DNA from: Terrimonas sp.
GTDB taxonomy: Bacteria > Bacteroidota > Bacteroidia > Chitinophagales > Chitinophagaceae
Length of the DNA: 64,000 bases
Reading direction: 5' to 3'
Assembly: GCF_003075435.1 (NCBI RefSeq)
Contig: NZ_QCZJ01000008.1
Location: 154,067-218,066, forward strand
A program made the translations under genes and the position numbers. Positions 23,802 through 34,090 of the stretch are shown here, piece by piece. The notes beneath the pieces are model-generated. The model was not told where the DNA came from and made no database searches. It was given only the letters and a program-made list of their open reading frames with translations. How positions within the stretch are numbered: the stretch's first letter is position 1; each line of letters opens with the position of its first letter.

Positions 23802-26186
23802 ATGTCGAAACAAAAATTTATCAAATTTTCTATTTCTTTAGTTTTTGCTGTAATGCTTTTCGCAGTGTTTACAGCACAGGTTTCTGCACAAACAAAACAA
23901 TCCGGGGTAATCGAAGGCAGAATACTGAATGCTGACCGTCAGCCGGAAGAAAATGTAATAGTAGTACTGATCCCGTCAGAAAAACAGACCATGTCTGACG
24001 ACAACGGCTATTTCGAATTCAGGAATATTCCTTACGGGCAATATACGATATCCGTTAAATCACTGGGCGTAAATGCACAACCCGTTTCTGTTGAACTGAA
24101 TGCTGAAAAAGTTTCTGTTGGTGAAATTCAATTACAGGAAGATGCAAAAGTTTTGGAAAAAGTGATCGTATCAACTTCTTACCGCCACGTAAATAAAAAC
24201 AGTGTTCAGGTAGCCAGGCTGCCGCTTAATTATATTGAGAATCCCCAGAATTATGCCGTTGTTCCCAAAGAGTTGCTTCAAACACAATTGGTAACCACTA
24301 CGGAACAGGCATTGATCAATATCCCGGGTGTGAGCAACCTGTCTATCGCCGGCGGAAGCGGAGGTTCAACACTTACATTTAAATCACGTGGGTTTTCCAG
24401 TGGTTCTATTATGTACCGCAACGGTGTATCTACAGGATATGTTTCGCTTACCGACCTGTTTAATATAGACAGGATTGAAGCCATCAAAGGACCTTCAGCC
24501 ACATTGTTTGGCGGAAACCAGGGCGCATCTTACGGAGGTGTGTATAATCTGGTCACCAAAAAACCATTGGAAGTAAAACGTGGTGAGGTTTCTTTCACTA
24601 CAGGCAGTTATGAAATGGCAAGAACAACGATTGATTATAACACGCCTTTAAACGAAGATAAAACAGCATTATTGAGAGTTGATGCCATGTATGACAGCAG
24701 GAATACATTTCAGCAGCTTGCCCAAAGCTCTGTAGGTTTCGCGCCGTCATTGCTGATAAAAGCCAATGACAGGCTGACTTTACATTTTGATGCTTATTAC
24801 TACAGGAGCGCCCGCCCCATCTATCTCTTTGGCTTTAATCCTCCTCCAGGCGGAACTGGCGGAAACAGTACTTACGCCGGTAATGTTAAGGATCTAGACC
24901 TGGATCCTAAAAACGCTTATTTCAACGCTGACTTTAACAGCAAGCAACAAACATGGGCTGTTACGGGGCAGGCAGAATATAAATTGTCCGACAAATGGCT
25001 TTCTCAAACCAACTATTCAATAGCAAGAAGCAATAACAATACAAAATACATTTCACTGCTGGCAAATAAAGCTTCCGCTGCAGACACGACCGTTATTACA
25101 AGAAACATACTGGATCTGCCTTACAGCCAGCTATACACACAGCAATTCCAGCAAAATTTTATCGGTGATTTCAGGATCGGCAGCATGCGCAACAGGCTGC
25201 TGGTAGGGCTCGACTATTTCAGGACTGATGTTGCTTCATTCAGGGGCTCTGTTGCTTACGACAAAGTTCAGGTTACAGCCACACCAGCACAGTTACTGAT
25301 AAGGGAGGCTAAGGTTGACAGTCTTACCGTAAGGGCAAATTATAGCGGTGGAAGAGATATTAATGACAGCTATGGCGCTTATATTTCCGAAGTACTTAAT
25401 GTTACAGACAGGCTACTGTTAATGGCAAGCCTGCGCATCAACAGGTTTGTGGCGGTAAGCGGCGATTATAAACAAACTTCTTTTTCACCCAAGCTCGGTA
25501 TTTCTTATGAAATAATCGAAAACGCACTTTCCGTATATGGCAATTATAACAATGGATACAATAATGTAAGCTATACTGATTCTCTGGGTAAATTGCTTAA
25601 ACCTCAATATGCTAACCAGTTGGAAGGAGGTGTTAAGTTCAATATATTACAACATCGTTTAACCGGTACTGTTAGCGTATATGATATTAAGGTTACCAAC
25701 ATTGCAAGGTCGGTGCCAGGTACTATTTACTACGTGCAGGATAATACTCAAAAAAGCCGTGGTATAGATATAGATATCCTTGCCAACCCTGTTGCCGGTA
25801 TGAATATCGCGCTGGGGTATGGCTATAACGACATACGGTATACTGCTGATAAAGGCAATGTTGGATTTTTGGACAACAGGGTTGAGAGTGCGCCTTATCA
25901 TGCCGGAAATATCTGGGGTACCTACCAGTTTACTTCCGGAAAATTGAAAGGCTTTGGATTAGGCGCAGGCGGTAACGGGCAGAGCGCTTCTTATGCCAAC
26001 AACCTGAACACTATTACGCTGGATGGTTTTTTTGTATATGGAGCAAGCCTGTTTTATAACACTCTTAAATTCAGGCTCAGCGCCAAAATAGATAATATTG
26101 CCAATAAAAAATATTATACTTATAACTCCTGGCTGTTTCCCGGTCAGCCCAGGATGCTGGCATTTAATATTACTTACCGGTTTTAA
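23802..26186 (+). CDS. TonB-dependent siderophore receptor
   Basis: I prefer the ATG at 23802 (MSKQKFIKFSIS), directly ahead of the signal peptide, over the one at 23775. The mature protein has a carboxypeptidase-regulatory-like domain (GVIEGRILNADRQPEENV), a plug (TEQALINIPGVSNLS; DRIEAIKGPSATLFGG; YGGVYNLVTKKP) and a 22-stranded-type barrel ending in NITYRF with the terminal Phe. Plug motifs and barrel repeats match ferric-siderophore receptors of the FhuA/FecA group. The PepSY membrane protein that follows is a common partner in siderophore release, which supports iron as the cargo. Regulation by iron is likely but no Fur box is obvious. Confidence 0.92.
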   Translation: MSKQKFIKFSISLVFAVMLFAVFTAQVSAQTKQSGVIEGRILNADRQPEENVIVVLIPSEKQTMSDDNGYFEFRNIPYGQYTISVKSLGVNAQPVSVELNAEKVSVGEIQLQEDAKVLEKVIVSTSYRHVNKNSVQVARLPLNYIENPQNYAVVPKELLQTQLVTTTEQALINIPGVSNLSIAGGSGGSTLTFKSRGFSSGSIMYRNGVSTGYVSLTDLFNIDRIEAIKGPSATLFGGNQGASYGGVYNLVTKKPLEVKRGEVSFTTGSYEMARTTIDYNTPLNEDKTALLRVDAMYDSRNTFQQLAQSSVGFAPSLLIKANDRLTLHFDAYYYRSARPIYLFGFNPPPGGTGGNSTYAGNVKDLDLDPKNAYFNADFNSKQQTWAVTGQAEYKLSDKWLSQTNYSIARSNNNTKYISLLANKASAADTTVITRNILDLPYSQLYTQQFQQNFIGDFRIGSMRNRLLVGLDYFRTDVASFRGSVAYDKVQVTATPAQLLIREAKVDSLTVRANYSGGRDINDSYGAYISEVLNVTDRLLLMASLRINRFVAVSGDYKQTSFSPKLGISYEIIENALSVYGNYNNGYNNVSYTDSLGKLLKPQYANQLEGGVKFNILQHRLTGTVSVYDIKVTNIARSVPGTIYYVQDNTQKSRGIDIDILANPVAGMNIALGYGYNDIRYTADKGNVGFLDNRVESAPYHAGNIWGTYQFTSGKLKGFGLGAGGNGQSASYANNLNTITLDGFFVYGASLFYNTLKFRLSAKIDNIANKKYYTYNSWLFPGQPRMLAFNITYRF

Positions 26187-26200
26187 TGAAATAAAATATC

Positions 26201-26236
26201 ATAGTATAAGCACAACAGCGGTTGTGCTTATACTAT
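26201..26236 (+). terminator. Strong hairpin between receptor and PepSY gene
   Basis: ATAGTATAAGCACAAC and GTTGTGCTTATACTAT form a perfect 16-bp stem with the loop AGCG. The T-run after it is short, so it may attenuate rather than stop transcription into the PepSY gene, 17 bases downstream. Confidence 0.7.
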
Positions 26237-26252
26237 TTAAAAGAAGTAGTGT

Positions 26253-27425
26253 ATGAATAAAGGAAAAAGCAAATCCCTGTTTAGCAGGATCAATGCGTGG
26301 CTGCATCTGTGGCTCGGCATTTTTTCGGGGATCATCCTGGTTTTTGTTGCGCTAACCGGAACTATTATCGTTTATTGCGATGAAATTATTGACTGGTCTG
26401 CAGGAAAATCGCTCTATGCGGCAGAGGTGAAACTGCAACGGGTACCTGCAGAAACCCTGGTAGCCAATGTCAATAAGGCTTATCCCCAGGCCAGGATCTC
26501 GGAAATATCAGTATATAAAGATCCGGAAAGAACGGTGCGTTTTCGTGTTTTTGCTAAAGGAAAAGGACTTGCCTTTGTATATGCTGATCCATACACCGGT
26601 GAAGTGTTGAAATATGACCGCAATGCCAACTTTTTTTATATAACAGCACACCTTCATGCATCTTTTTTGTGGCATGGGCCGGGCAGTTGGATTGTGGATA
26701 TTGCCACCATCATTTTTTTGATTGAACTTATTTCCGGTATTATACTCTGGTGGCCCGTTAAATGGAACAAGCATACCCGTGATGCCAGTTTCAAGATTAA
26801 ATGGAATGCAAGGTTTAAAAGAGTTAACTACGATTTGCATAATGTATTAGGGTTTTATTCTTCCATTCTTGCGCTCATACTAACCATTACAGGTTTGCTC
26901 ATTGCTTTTCACCCGCTTGCTGAATCTACTGTTAAACTTTTGGGCGGTGATCCTGATCATGAAAAATGGGAACAGGAATTGCCAAAGGCCGATTTCACGA
27001 AGAATGCAGTAGCAATGAATGCCGCTTTAGAAAAGGAATTTAACAGATACCCTGATCAAAAGGGCGGACGAATATGGCTGTATAATGCCGATTCATCCGG
27101 TTACTTCCTTATAAATACGGCTACAAAACTAGGTTTGAAAAGTGCGGAGAATTCCCGGCTTTCGTTCATAGATAAATATACCGGTGAAGATATCAATATA
27201 CCAGCTAAGGGATTAAAAGGAGAGTATATTGAAAACTATATATGGCAACTACACATGGGTACCTGGATGGGACAGGCAGGTAAACTATTTACCTTTATCT
27301 GCGGATTGATTTGTACATCCCTGCCTGTTACCGGCTTTTTAATATGGTGGCACAGGGGCAGAAAGAAAAAGAAACCGGCTAAGAAAATTATTTCAAGAAA
27401 CCTGGAAGCAGGAGTACCTGCTTAA
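26253..27425 (+). CDS. PepSY-associated inner-membrane protein (siderophore-iron reductase type)
   Basis: The 390 residues show the PepSY_TM plan: a first helix with HLWLGIFSGIILVFVALTG, a PepSY region with DPYTGEVLKYDR, a second helix pair around HLHASFLW and FLIELISGIILWWPVKW, then LHNVLGFYSSILALILTITGL split over the third helix, and a final helix before a Lys-rich tail. Conserved histidines in the helices fit heme binding. Such proteins are thought to reduce or release iron from siderophores at the inner membrane. The gene follows the TonB receptor directly. Confidence 0.88.
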   Translation: MNKGKSKSLFSRINAWLHLWLGIFSGIILVFVALTGTIIVYCDEIIDWSAGKSLYAAEVKLQRVPAETLVANVNKAYPQARISEISVYKDPERTVRFRVFAKGKGLAFVYADPYTGEVLKYDRNANFFYITAHLHASFLWHGPGSWIVDIATIIFLIELISGIILWWPVKWNKHTRDASFKIKWNARFKRVNYDLHNVLGFYSSILALILTITGLLIAFHPLAESTVKLLGGDPDHEKWEQELPKADFTKNAVAMNAALEKEFNRYPDQKGGRIWLYNADSSGYFLINTATKLGLKSAENSRLSFIDKYTGEDINIPAKGLKGEYIENYIWQLHMGTWMGQAGKLFTFICGLICTSLPVTGFLIWWHRGRKKKKPAKKIISRNLEAGVPA

Positions 27426-27446
27426 TGTAACAGTTAGTACCTGTTA

Positions 27447-27689
27447 TTATAAATTATAACGAGCCGGGTATATGCGGATATTTTGCGGGAGCTGCAATGG
27501 TTTGCTTTGTGAAAAATAAGGCTCCGGCCGGCCTGTCAATGCTTTAAGCTCATTAAACGCTGTAGCAGTAATGGTCTGGTTTTCATCTTGGCGCGACCCG
27601 GGGTATGCCTGCCGTAATGTATAATGTATAATAACAAAGCAGGCTGTTGATACAATCAACGCCTGCTTTGTAGCGAGTATAGTAGTCAT
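27447..27689 (-). CDS. Small hypothetical protein, possibly secreted
   Basis: The 80-residue frame starts two bases after the stop of the DUF6515-like gene, a spacing that suggests translational coupling. The first 30 residues (ILATKQALIVSTACFVII) are hydrophobic enough for a signal or anchor. The rest has no recognisable motif. It could be a chance frame; the tight spacing is the main support. Confidence 0.4.
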   Translation of the reverse strand: MTTILATKQALIVSTACFVIIHYTLRQAYPGSRQDENQTITATAFNELKALTGRPEPYFSQSKPLQLPQNIRIYPARYNL

Positions 27690-27691
27690 TC

Positions 27692-28306
27692 TTATTCTAA
27701 ATATCCAACAACCTGGTATCCCCTTCCGTAAGATGTGGTCACCCTGTCGTAAAGTATACCGTTATATTCATAATATGTGTATCCATTATAAACAACTTTT
27801 TCGTAGTCTGCCGGCAGCGCGTCAACTATTGTTCCTATTTGAGGATTTACTACTTCATAAAATCCGCTACGATCAAAATAAAAAACGCCTTCAAGAAAAT
27901 AGTATAGTGAGTTTCCAAAATTCACTCTCACATAATTAGAGGGTAAATTTTTTATGCGCATACCTCTGGGAGGAGGAGTCTGGATATATCTGCCATTGTT
28001 TTCAATATAGAATCGTCCATTATTATAATCGTATGTTCTGTTGTTATAAACAACACGTTCAGCGCCTGCAGGTTTTTGTCTTGTAGCTACTACTTTTACT
28101 TTTTCTTTTTTGAATTGTGCATTATCCCTGCTGATAGTGCCAACATTTCTCCTGCTATCTTTCTGGGAAGAAGCAGGTTGCCTGTCTGACCTTACTTCCG
28201 GCCTGCTGTTGGATTGTCCCCTGTTCCTTTCCTGTGCAGATACATGCAATGAACCTGCTGCGATAACGAACATAAATATCATACCAGTTAACTTATTCTT
28301 TTTCAT
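27692..28306 (-). CDS. Secreted DUF6515-like protein
   Basis: The 204-residue product has a signal peptide (GMIFMFVIAAGSLHVSAQ), a basic Arg/Ser/Gln-rich stretch (about 27-85) and a C-terminal domain with repeated short aromatic strands: VVYNNRTYDYNNGRFYI, YYFLEGVFYFDRSGFYEVV and YEKVVYNGYTYYEYNGILYDR-type motifs. Such YxxGxxYY repeats are typical of the periplasmic DUF6515 family of Bacteroidota. Function unknown. The upstream 480 bases (28307-28789) hold no gene I can support. Confidence 0.75.
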   Translation of the reverse strand: MKKNKLTGMIFMFVIAAGSLHVSAQERNRGQSNSRPEVRSDRQPASSQKDSRRNVGTISRDNAQFKKEKVKVVATRQKPAGAERVVYNNRTYDYNNGRFYIENNGRYIQTPPPRGMRIKNLPSNYVRVNFGNSLYYFLEGVFYFDRSGFYEVVNPQIGTIVDALPADYEKVVYNGYTYYEYNGILYDRVTTSYGRGYQVVGYLE

Positions 28307-28789
28307 AATAGTTCATTTTATATTTTATCAGATTGTTTTTTACTGCGATTGGTTTATTTGTACATCGTTAATTTTTGTTAATGATTTTAAACTGGCGGCT
28401 TGTTATGTTGTAAAGCATATAGATTCTATTTTTGTTTGTATTTATTTTTGTTTTGTTTGTATAGTAAATAATGTTCTATGTATATAAATGCACGTAATTG
28501 TCGTATATGCATTGGCGTTATATTTACTTATTTTAAGTATTTATAACGATAAGTATGCCTCGGTAGTATTTCAATAAAAACGCAACGGCTTAGCCTCGCA
28601 GTAATCAACATTACGTTTACCGACAAATATCCGGTGTTCACCTATTTTAGAATTTCACTGCAAACTGTGCCGGTAATTTTGTCGTATTAAACTCAGGCTT
28701 ATGACGTGATTAGCTGTGCAGATGATATAGAACTATCAGCAGGCAATAAATAAGTTTTTATTTATCATCATTAATTTAATCTTTTACTT

Positions 28790-29074
28790 ATGATCAAAAG
28801 AGGCATTATTATCACCTTGCTCATTACCGGTTTTACTGCCGTTTCTTCGTATGCCCAGGAAAAGCAAGAGCCCCCTAAGCGAGACCCGGAAGCCTTATTT
28901 AAGAAACTGGATACCGATGGAGATGGAAAGATCAGTAAAGACGAAGCGGATAAAGCCGAACATAAAATGATTAAAGATCATTTTAGTGAAATCGATACTA
29001 ATGCCGACGGCTATATCAGCAAAGAAGAATTTAAAGCCTTTAAACCTAAAGGTGGCCCGCCGCGGAAAGGCTGA
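28790..29074 (+). CDS. Secreted EF-hand protein
   Basis: The 94-residue product has a signal peptide (IIITLLITGFTAVSSYAQ) and two calcium-binding loops, DTDGDGKISKDE (about 42-53) and DTNADGYISKEE (about 70-81), both with the D-x-D/N-x-D-G pattern and a Glu at position 12. It ends in a short basic Pro/Gly tail. It is probably a periplasmic calcium-binding protein. It stands alone; 29075-29293 shows no gene. Confidence 0.88.
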   Translation: MIKRGIIITLLITGFTAVSSYAQEKQEPPKRDPEALFKKLDTDGDGKISKDEADKAEHKMIKDHFSEIDTNADGYISKEEFKAFKPKGGPPRKG

Positions 29075-29293
29075 TATCCGGCATTTACCCTGGAGGATGT
29101 AATGGTGAACAGGCTGGCCATGCCGTCGATGCTTTGGTGGTGGGTCAACAGGTTTGTTTATTCCTGTTTTGTGCGTGCAGCCTTCACCATTCCTCTGGCG
29201 TTATTATTATTTATTAATTAAAACTATTGTATTGGTTATATCTCTACTATTCAGCCTGTATGTTACAAGCTATACTGTTTTAAATATGTTTGT

Positions 29294-30685
29294 ATGATAT
29301 CAGCCAATAAGCATTTCGCAAAAAGCGCGCTTCTGCTATTATCTGTGTTATTGCCCGGAGTGTTATTATTTTTTTCCTGCAAAAAAGAAATTACAGGAAG
29401 TGAGTCTGTAGTATCAGATAGCACTTTAACTACCTATAATGCCATAAATGATACGGCCTGGTTATATACACAGGAAATTTATTTATGGTATAATTACCTG
29501 CCTTCTTCTTTTGATCCCCAAAGTTATAGCGATCCCAATGCAGTAATGGAGGCTATCCGTGCTTACAGCACAGAACAGGGGTTTAGTGATCCTGTGGATA
29601 AATGGAGCTTTGCTATTAAACAAACAGAATGGGATGATGTAAGCTCAGGCATAAGTGGCGACTTCGGGCTTGGTATTTTTTTTAATGCAGCCTATGATCT
29701 GCGTGTGTCTTATGTGGAGCCGGCATCACCGGCAGCAACAGCGGGTATTAAAAGGAGCTGGCGCATAGTATCCGTTGATGGTAATGCAACCATTAATACA
29801 GAAGATGCTACAATAGACCGGATTTCCACGGCCGTATACAGCAGCTCATCAACAGCATTTCTATTCAGGCGGCCGGATGGTACCGATACATCTATCACAC
29901 TTACTGCGGCAACATATACTGCTGAACCTTTTTTGCTTGATACTGTTTATACTGCCGGCTCCAAAAAAGTTGGATATATGGTGTATAATTCGTTCCTGGG
30001 TGATGTTGATGCCGTAAAAAATCAATTCAGTACTTTATTCAGTAATTTCAGTAGCCAGGGTATTAATGATCTTATTGTTGACCTGCGCTATAACAGTGGG
30101 GGATACGTGGAGTTGCAAAATGAATTGGCGAACTATCTTGTTCCTGTTGCGGGCAATAATAGCGTAATACTTACAGAAGAGTTTAATGATAAATACAGCC
30201 GTTATTATGATACGACTATTTATTACGCAAAAAAAGGCTCGCTTGATCTGTCGAGGATATTTTTCATAACGGCAACGAATACTGCTTCAGCAAGCGAATT
30301 ATTGATTAATAGTCTTAAGCCATATATGGATGTGAAACTTATTGGAAGAGATACCTATGGTAAACCCGTTGGTTATTTTGGTATTCCTGATGGTGATTGG
30401 TATATTTTTCCTGTATCATTCAGAAGTGTGAATAAGAACGGAGAAGGTAATTACTTTGACGGCATGGCGCCTGATGCAATAGTGAATGACGGACTGGAGA
30501 AGGAGTGGGGCGATGTAACAGAAGACTGCCTGGGAAGCGTGCTCTATTACATAAGCAATGGCGTGTTTTCCAATATTGCATCACGCAGCGCATCTGATGT
30601 ATTAACCAATTCAGGCAACAAACAGCTTGGAGGCAATCGCTTTAATGGAGCCGTAACAAATCGCCGATTTCCCGGGATTGAATAA
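29294..30685 (+). CDS. S41-family peptidase lipoprotein
   Basis: The 463 residues start with a lipoprotein signal (LLLSVLLPGVLLFFSCKK, Cys about 29). A PDZ-like part (about 125-200: LGIFFNAAYDLRVSYVEP, SPAATAGI) precedes the tail-specific-protease core with VGYMVYNSFL, DLIVDLRYNSGG and the serine region TATNTASASELLINSL (catalytic Ser in SASE, about 336) followed by GRDTYGKPVG (Lys). It is anchored in the outer membrane or periplasm and cleaves C-termini of substrate proteins; targets unknown. Confidence 0.9.
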   Translation: MISANKHFAKSALLLLSVLLPGVLLFFSCKKEITGSESVVSDSTLTTYNAINDTAWLYTQEIYLWYNYLPSSFDPQSYSDPNAVMEAIRAYSTEQGFSDPVDKWSFAIKQTEWDDVSSGISGDFGLGIFFNAAYDLRVSYVEPASPAATAGIKRSWRIVSVDGNATINTEDATIDRISTAVYSSSSTAFLFRRPDGTDTSITLTAATYTAEPFLLDTVYTAGSKKVGYMVYNSFLGDVDAVKNQFSTLFSNFSSQGINDLIVDLRYNSGGYVELQNELANYLVPVAGNNSVILTEEFNDKYSRYYDTTIYYAKKGSLDLSRIFFITATNTASASELLINSLKPYMDVKLIGRDTYGKPVGYFGIPDGDWYIFPVSFRSVNKNGEGNYFDGMAPDAIVNDGLEKEWGDVTEDCLGSVLYYISNGVFSNIASRSASDVLTNSGNKQLGGNRFNGAVTNRRFPGIE

Positions 30686-30787
30686 TAAAGCTTATCCTGG
30701 AAGTCTAAACTTTTTCATGGTTTTGATTTTTTAATATCCAAAACTCACATAAAGTAATGTAATCTCCCGGGTTATTTCTATTGTTTA

Positions 30788-31918
30788 TTATTCCTTTTTC
30801 CTGAATCTAATCGTACCACTCGATTTTTCTGTGGAGGTAATATACACTTCATAACGTTTGCCATCAATGGTAGCAACCATCAGCGCTGTATTAGGTGGTA
30901 TGGAGCCAAGATTATCAGCATACATTACAAGTTCATTGTCTTCCCTGTCGGGGTCTAACTTTAAATTCAGCGACAACGGCTTGTCCGTCAATCTTTTTCC
31001 CGATAATATCAGCTTATTGTTAAAGAAAACGGAGATGGTATCCCCATCAATTTCGCCATTATCATAAAAGTCAACCCTGATTTCTTCATTGAATGATGGC
31101 ACGTCTATTGTTTTCAATATATTTTTTGCTCTTCTTTCAAAACCTGGTATAGCCGGTATAAGCACATTCGGCGTGCTTGCTTTGGCGGAATCTTTAATAG
31201 TTTTTTCCGGAATCCTGGCAATATGTTGCTGATTGCCGGCAACAGGTTTTCTGCTGCTGACAGTATCTTTTTTAGCAGGAGCCGTTTTTATAACCGGTTT
31301 ATTGGTTTTGGGAGCTGCTTTTTGCGCAACAGGCGGGGTGGTTTTTGGTTTTACCGGCGAAAGCGTATTGGTTTTAGGCTTTAAAGGTGCGGTATTAGTT
31401 TTGGGTTTTGCATTGGCAACGGGCGGATTAGCTTGTTTTGTTTGTGGGGCTGCTTTAGGAGGAACAACTTTGGTCAGCATTTTCCTTTCCAGCTCAGTGC
31501 TTCCGGCTCCGCAATCCCTGGGTAAATATCCCCTCCATCTGCCAACCAGCTTTTCCGTGCTTCCCTGCTTCATAAAAGTAAGGATATGGGTTTGCAGGCA
31601 GTCTCCCCATCCCATAGGTGTATTTCCCTTTATCCTTTCTTCTTCATTTACCACAACCGACTTGCTGGCTGCATCATATTTTCCTTCAAGCCTGCAAATC
31701 ACATAATACTTCTTACCGGGATAGTTGAAATAAGAATAGGAATAACCGGTTATTTCCGATCCCTGGATCTCTAATTCCAACACATATTCCGTATCTCCCT
31801 CTTTGGCAACAACGTTTCCAACACTATTAAATGAGCCACGCCATTGACCGCTAAGGTTTTGGGCCGAACCGTAATTAAGGCTACACAACAAAATCAATAC
31901 AAACCAGCCTTTCATCAA
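30788..31918 (-). CDS. Secreted protein with Pro/Lys-rich linker, unknown function
   Basis: The 376 residues comprise a signal peptide (to about 19), a beta-rich domain of about 130 residues (LSGQWRGSFNSVGN ... KLVGRWRGYLPRDCG), a Pro/Lys/Ala/Thr-rich linker with PKTN-type repeats (about 150-245) and a C-terminal beta domain (VDFYDNGEIDGDTISVFFNN ... SGTIRFRKK). The two WRG-containing motifs that bracket the first domain resemble lipocalin-like strands. The C-terminal domain is one I have seen in secreted Bacteroidota proteins but cannot name. It is convergent with the peptidase gene. Confidence 0.7.
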   Translation of the reverse strand: MMKGWFVLILLCSLNYGSAQNLSGQWRGSFNSVGNVVAKEGDTEYVLELEIQGSEITGYSYSYFNYPGKKYYVICRLEGKYDAASKSVVVNEEERIKGNTPMGWGDCLQTHILTFMKQGSTEKLVGRWRGYLPRDCGAGSTELERKMLTKVVPPKAAPQTKQANPPVANAKPKTNTAPLKPKTNTLSPVKPKTTPPVAQKAAPKTNKPVIKTAPAKKDTVSSRKPVAGNQQHIARIPEKTIKDSAKASTPNVLIPAIPGFERRAKNILKTIDVPSFNEEIRVDFYDNGEIDGDTISVFFNNKLILSGKRLTDKPLSLNLKLDPDREDNELVMYADNLGSIPPNTALMVATIDGKRYEVYITSTEKSSGTIRFRKKE

Positions 31919-32001
31919 ATTGTAAAACTTTTATCATGCAAAAATAACCTCAATACTAAGGAAATAGCCGCAAGAAATGAAATCATACGCCAAGAGTTCG
32001 T

Positions 32002-32009
32002 TAAATTTG
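32002..32009 (+). promoter_or_regulatory. Promoter -7 box for thrS (TAAATTTG)
   Basis: TAAATTTG followed by C matches the Bacteroidota -7 consensus 31 bases before the thrS start. Confidence 0.5.
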
Positions 32010-32040
32010 CACCCCGTTTTGCAATGAGCGGGAATATATT

Positions 32041-33981
32041 ATGATGAAAATAACTTTTCCAGATGGCGCGGTAAGAGAATACCAGCCCGGAACAACAGCG
32101 TTGGATATAGCAAAATCAATTAGTGAAGGCCTGGCAAAAAAAGTGCTGGCAGCCTCGGTAAACGGAGCGGTATGGGATGCAACGAGAGCAATTAACAGCG
32201 ACAGCACGCTTAAATTGTTAACCTGGAATGAGGCGGAAGGAAAATCAACCTTCTGGCATTCTTCTGCTCACCTTATGGCAGAAGCGGTGGAATCCATCTT
32301 CCCGGGCGTAAAATTCTGGGTGGGGCCCGCTACGCAAAACCCTCCGGGTTTTTATTATGATATGGATTTGGGCGACAGGAAAATTACCGAAGAAGAACTG
32401 GTTGCGCTGGAAAAGAAGATGAATGAGCTGGCAAAGCAAAACAATCCTTATATCAGGAAAGAAATTTCAAAAACCGAAGCGGTAAAATACTTTTTTGATA
32501 AGGGCGATGAATATAAGCTCGATCTTTTACATAATCTTGATGATGGTAACATCACTTTTTATACCCAGGGTGGCTTTACGGATCTATGCCGGGGGCCGCA
32601 TATCCCGCAAACCGGCTTAATTAAAGCCATTAAGCTTACCAATATTGCCGGTGCATACTGGAAGGGTGATGAAAAAAACAAGCAGCTTACCCGTATATAT
32701 GGCATTACTTTCCCCAATCAAAAAGAGCTGGATGAATACCTTCAGTTGCTGGAAGAAGCCAAAAAAAGAGACCATCGTAAGCTTGGTAAAGAACTGGGCA
32801 TTTATACCATGGATGATGATGTAGGCCAGGGACTGATCATGTGGTTACCCAATGGAACTATTGTAATAGAAGAACTGGAAAAGCTTGCAAAAGAAACAGA
32901 GAAAGCGGCAGGCTATAAACGTGTGGTTACCCCGCATATAGCAAAGGAGAGCATGTATATCACCAGCGGGCATTTGCCATATTATGCGGATAGCATGTAT
33001 CCGCCTATGGAAATGGATGGTGAGAAATATTATCTTAAATCCATGAACTGCCCGCATCATCATAAAATATTTGCGGCAGAGCCAAAAAGCTATCGCGATC
33101 TACCTTATCGCATAGCGGAGTATGGTACAGTTTACCGTTATGAGCAAAGTGGTGAGCTATTCGGTTTGATGCGTGTGCGCTGCCTGCACATGAACGATGC
33201 GCATATATATTGTACCCGAGAGCAGTTTGCTGCCGAGTTCAGGGCGGTAAATGAAATGTACCAGAAGTATTTTAAAATATTCGGGATAGAAAAGTATATC
33301 ATGAGGCTCAGTCTTCACTCGCCGGATAAGTTGGGTAAAAAGTATGTAAACGAGCCGGAATTGTGGAAGGAGACCGAAGCAATGGTCAGGGATGTATTGA
33401 TCGAATCAAATATTCCTTTTGTAGAAGTGCAGGATGAAGCCGCTTTTTATGGCCCTAAAATTGATGTGCAGATATTCAGCGTAATCGGCAGGGAATTTAC
33501 CCTGGCTACCAACCAGGTTGACTTTTCGCAGGGGCGCAGTTTTAAGTTGCAGTATACCAGCAAAGACAATATTGCCGAAACACCCCTGATCATTCACCGT
33601 GCGCCATTAGGCACTCACGAACGTTTTATTGGGTTTTTGCTTGAACATTACGCCGGTAAGCTGCCGGTTTGGCTGGCGCCGCTGCAGGTAAAGATTTTAC
33701 CGATCAGCGACAAGTTTATAGATTACGCACAAAATGTTTTAGAATCTTTGAAAAAAGCGGATATTCGTGCTGAAATCGACGACAGACCGGAGAAAATAGG
33801 AAAGAAGATACGTGATACTGAGTTGGCAAGAGTGCCTTATATGCTGGTAATAGGTGAAAAAGAGATCTCGGAAAATAAAGTTTCCATTCGCCGCCAGGGA
33901 AAGGGTGACCTTGGAGCAAAAGAGGTATCAATATTTATTAATGAAATTTTAGAAGAGATAAAGACCAGGGCATCGGAATAG
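32041..33981 (+). CDS. thrS: Threonyl-tRNA synthetase
   Basis: The 646-residue product has all expected parts: TGS domain (about 1-62, FPDGAVREYQPGTTALDIA), editing-domain motifs HSSAHLMAEAVE and a downstream HxxxC-type site with DLCRGPH, catalytic core motif 2 (YRYEQSGELFGLMRVR) with the zinc ligands in MNCPHHHKIF, motif 3 (APLGTHERFIGFLLEHY) and the anticodon-binding domain from about 545. Two adjacent ATG codons open the frame; either could be used. It charges tRNA-Thr in the cytoplasm and is followed by infC, the common order. Confidence 0.97.
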   Translation: MMKITFPDGAVREYQPGTTALDIAKSISEGLAKKVLAASVNGAVWDATRAINSDSTLKLLTWNEAEGKSTFWHSSAHLMAEAVESIFPGVKFWVGPATQNPPGFYYDMDLGDRKITEEELVALEKKMNELAKQNNPYIRKEISKTEAVKYFFDKGDEYKLDLLHNLDDGNITFYTQGGFTDLCRGPHIPQTGLIKAIKLTNIAGAYWKGDEKNKQLTRIYGITFPNQKELDEYLQLLEEAKKRDHRKLGKELGIYTMDDDVGQGLIMWLPNGTIVIEELEKLAKETEKAAGYKRVVTPHIAKESMYITSGHLPYYADSMYPPMEMDGEKYYLKSMNCPHHHKIFAAEPKSYRDLPYRIAEYGTVYRYEQSGELFGLMRVRCLHMNDAHIYCTREQFAAEFRAVNEMYQKYFKIFGIEKYIMRLSLHSPDKLGKKYVNEPELWKETEAMVRDVLIESNIPFVEVQDEAAFYGPKIDVQIFSVIGREFTLATNQVDFSQGRSFKLQYTSKDNIAETPLIIHRAPLGTHERFIGFLLEHYAGKLPVWLAPLQVKILPISDKFIDYAQNVLESLKKADIRAEIDDRPEKIGKKIRDTELARVPYMLVIGEKEISENKVSIRRQGKGDLGAKEVSIFINEILEEIKTRASE

Positions 33982-34090
33982 GCGAAAAGAATAAAGCGGA
34001 ATGTAACACGTTTAATACAATATCTAGATTAATAACTTTAACAAAAACAATTAAAACCTCCGCGCAGGAGTATCACTCTAAAAAAAGTAA

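Noticed and set aside
28110..28487. A 125-codon plus-strand frame ahead of the EF-hand gene
   Set aside because: It overlaps the start of the DUF6515-like gene antisense and continues into A/T-rich spacer; composition is not protein-like.
31233..31706. A 157-codon hydrophobic plus-strand frame with VLGF repeats
   Set aside because: It is the antisense of the Pro/Lys-rich linker of the secreted protein; the repeats come from the linker codons.
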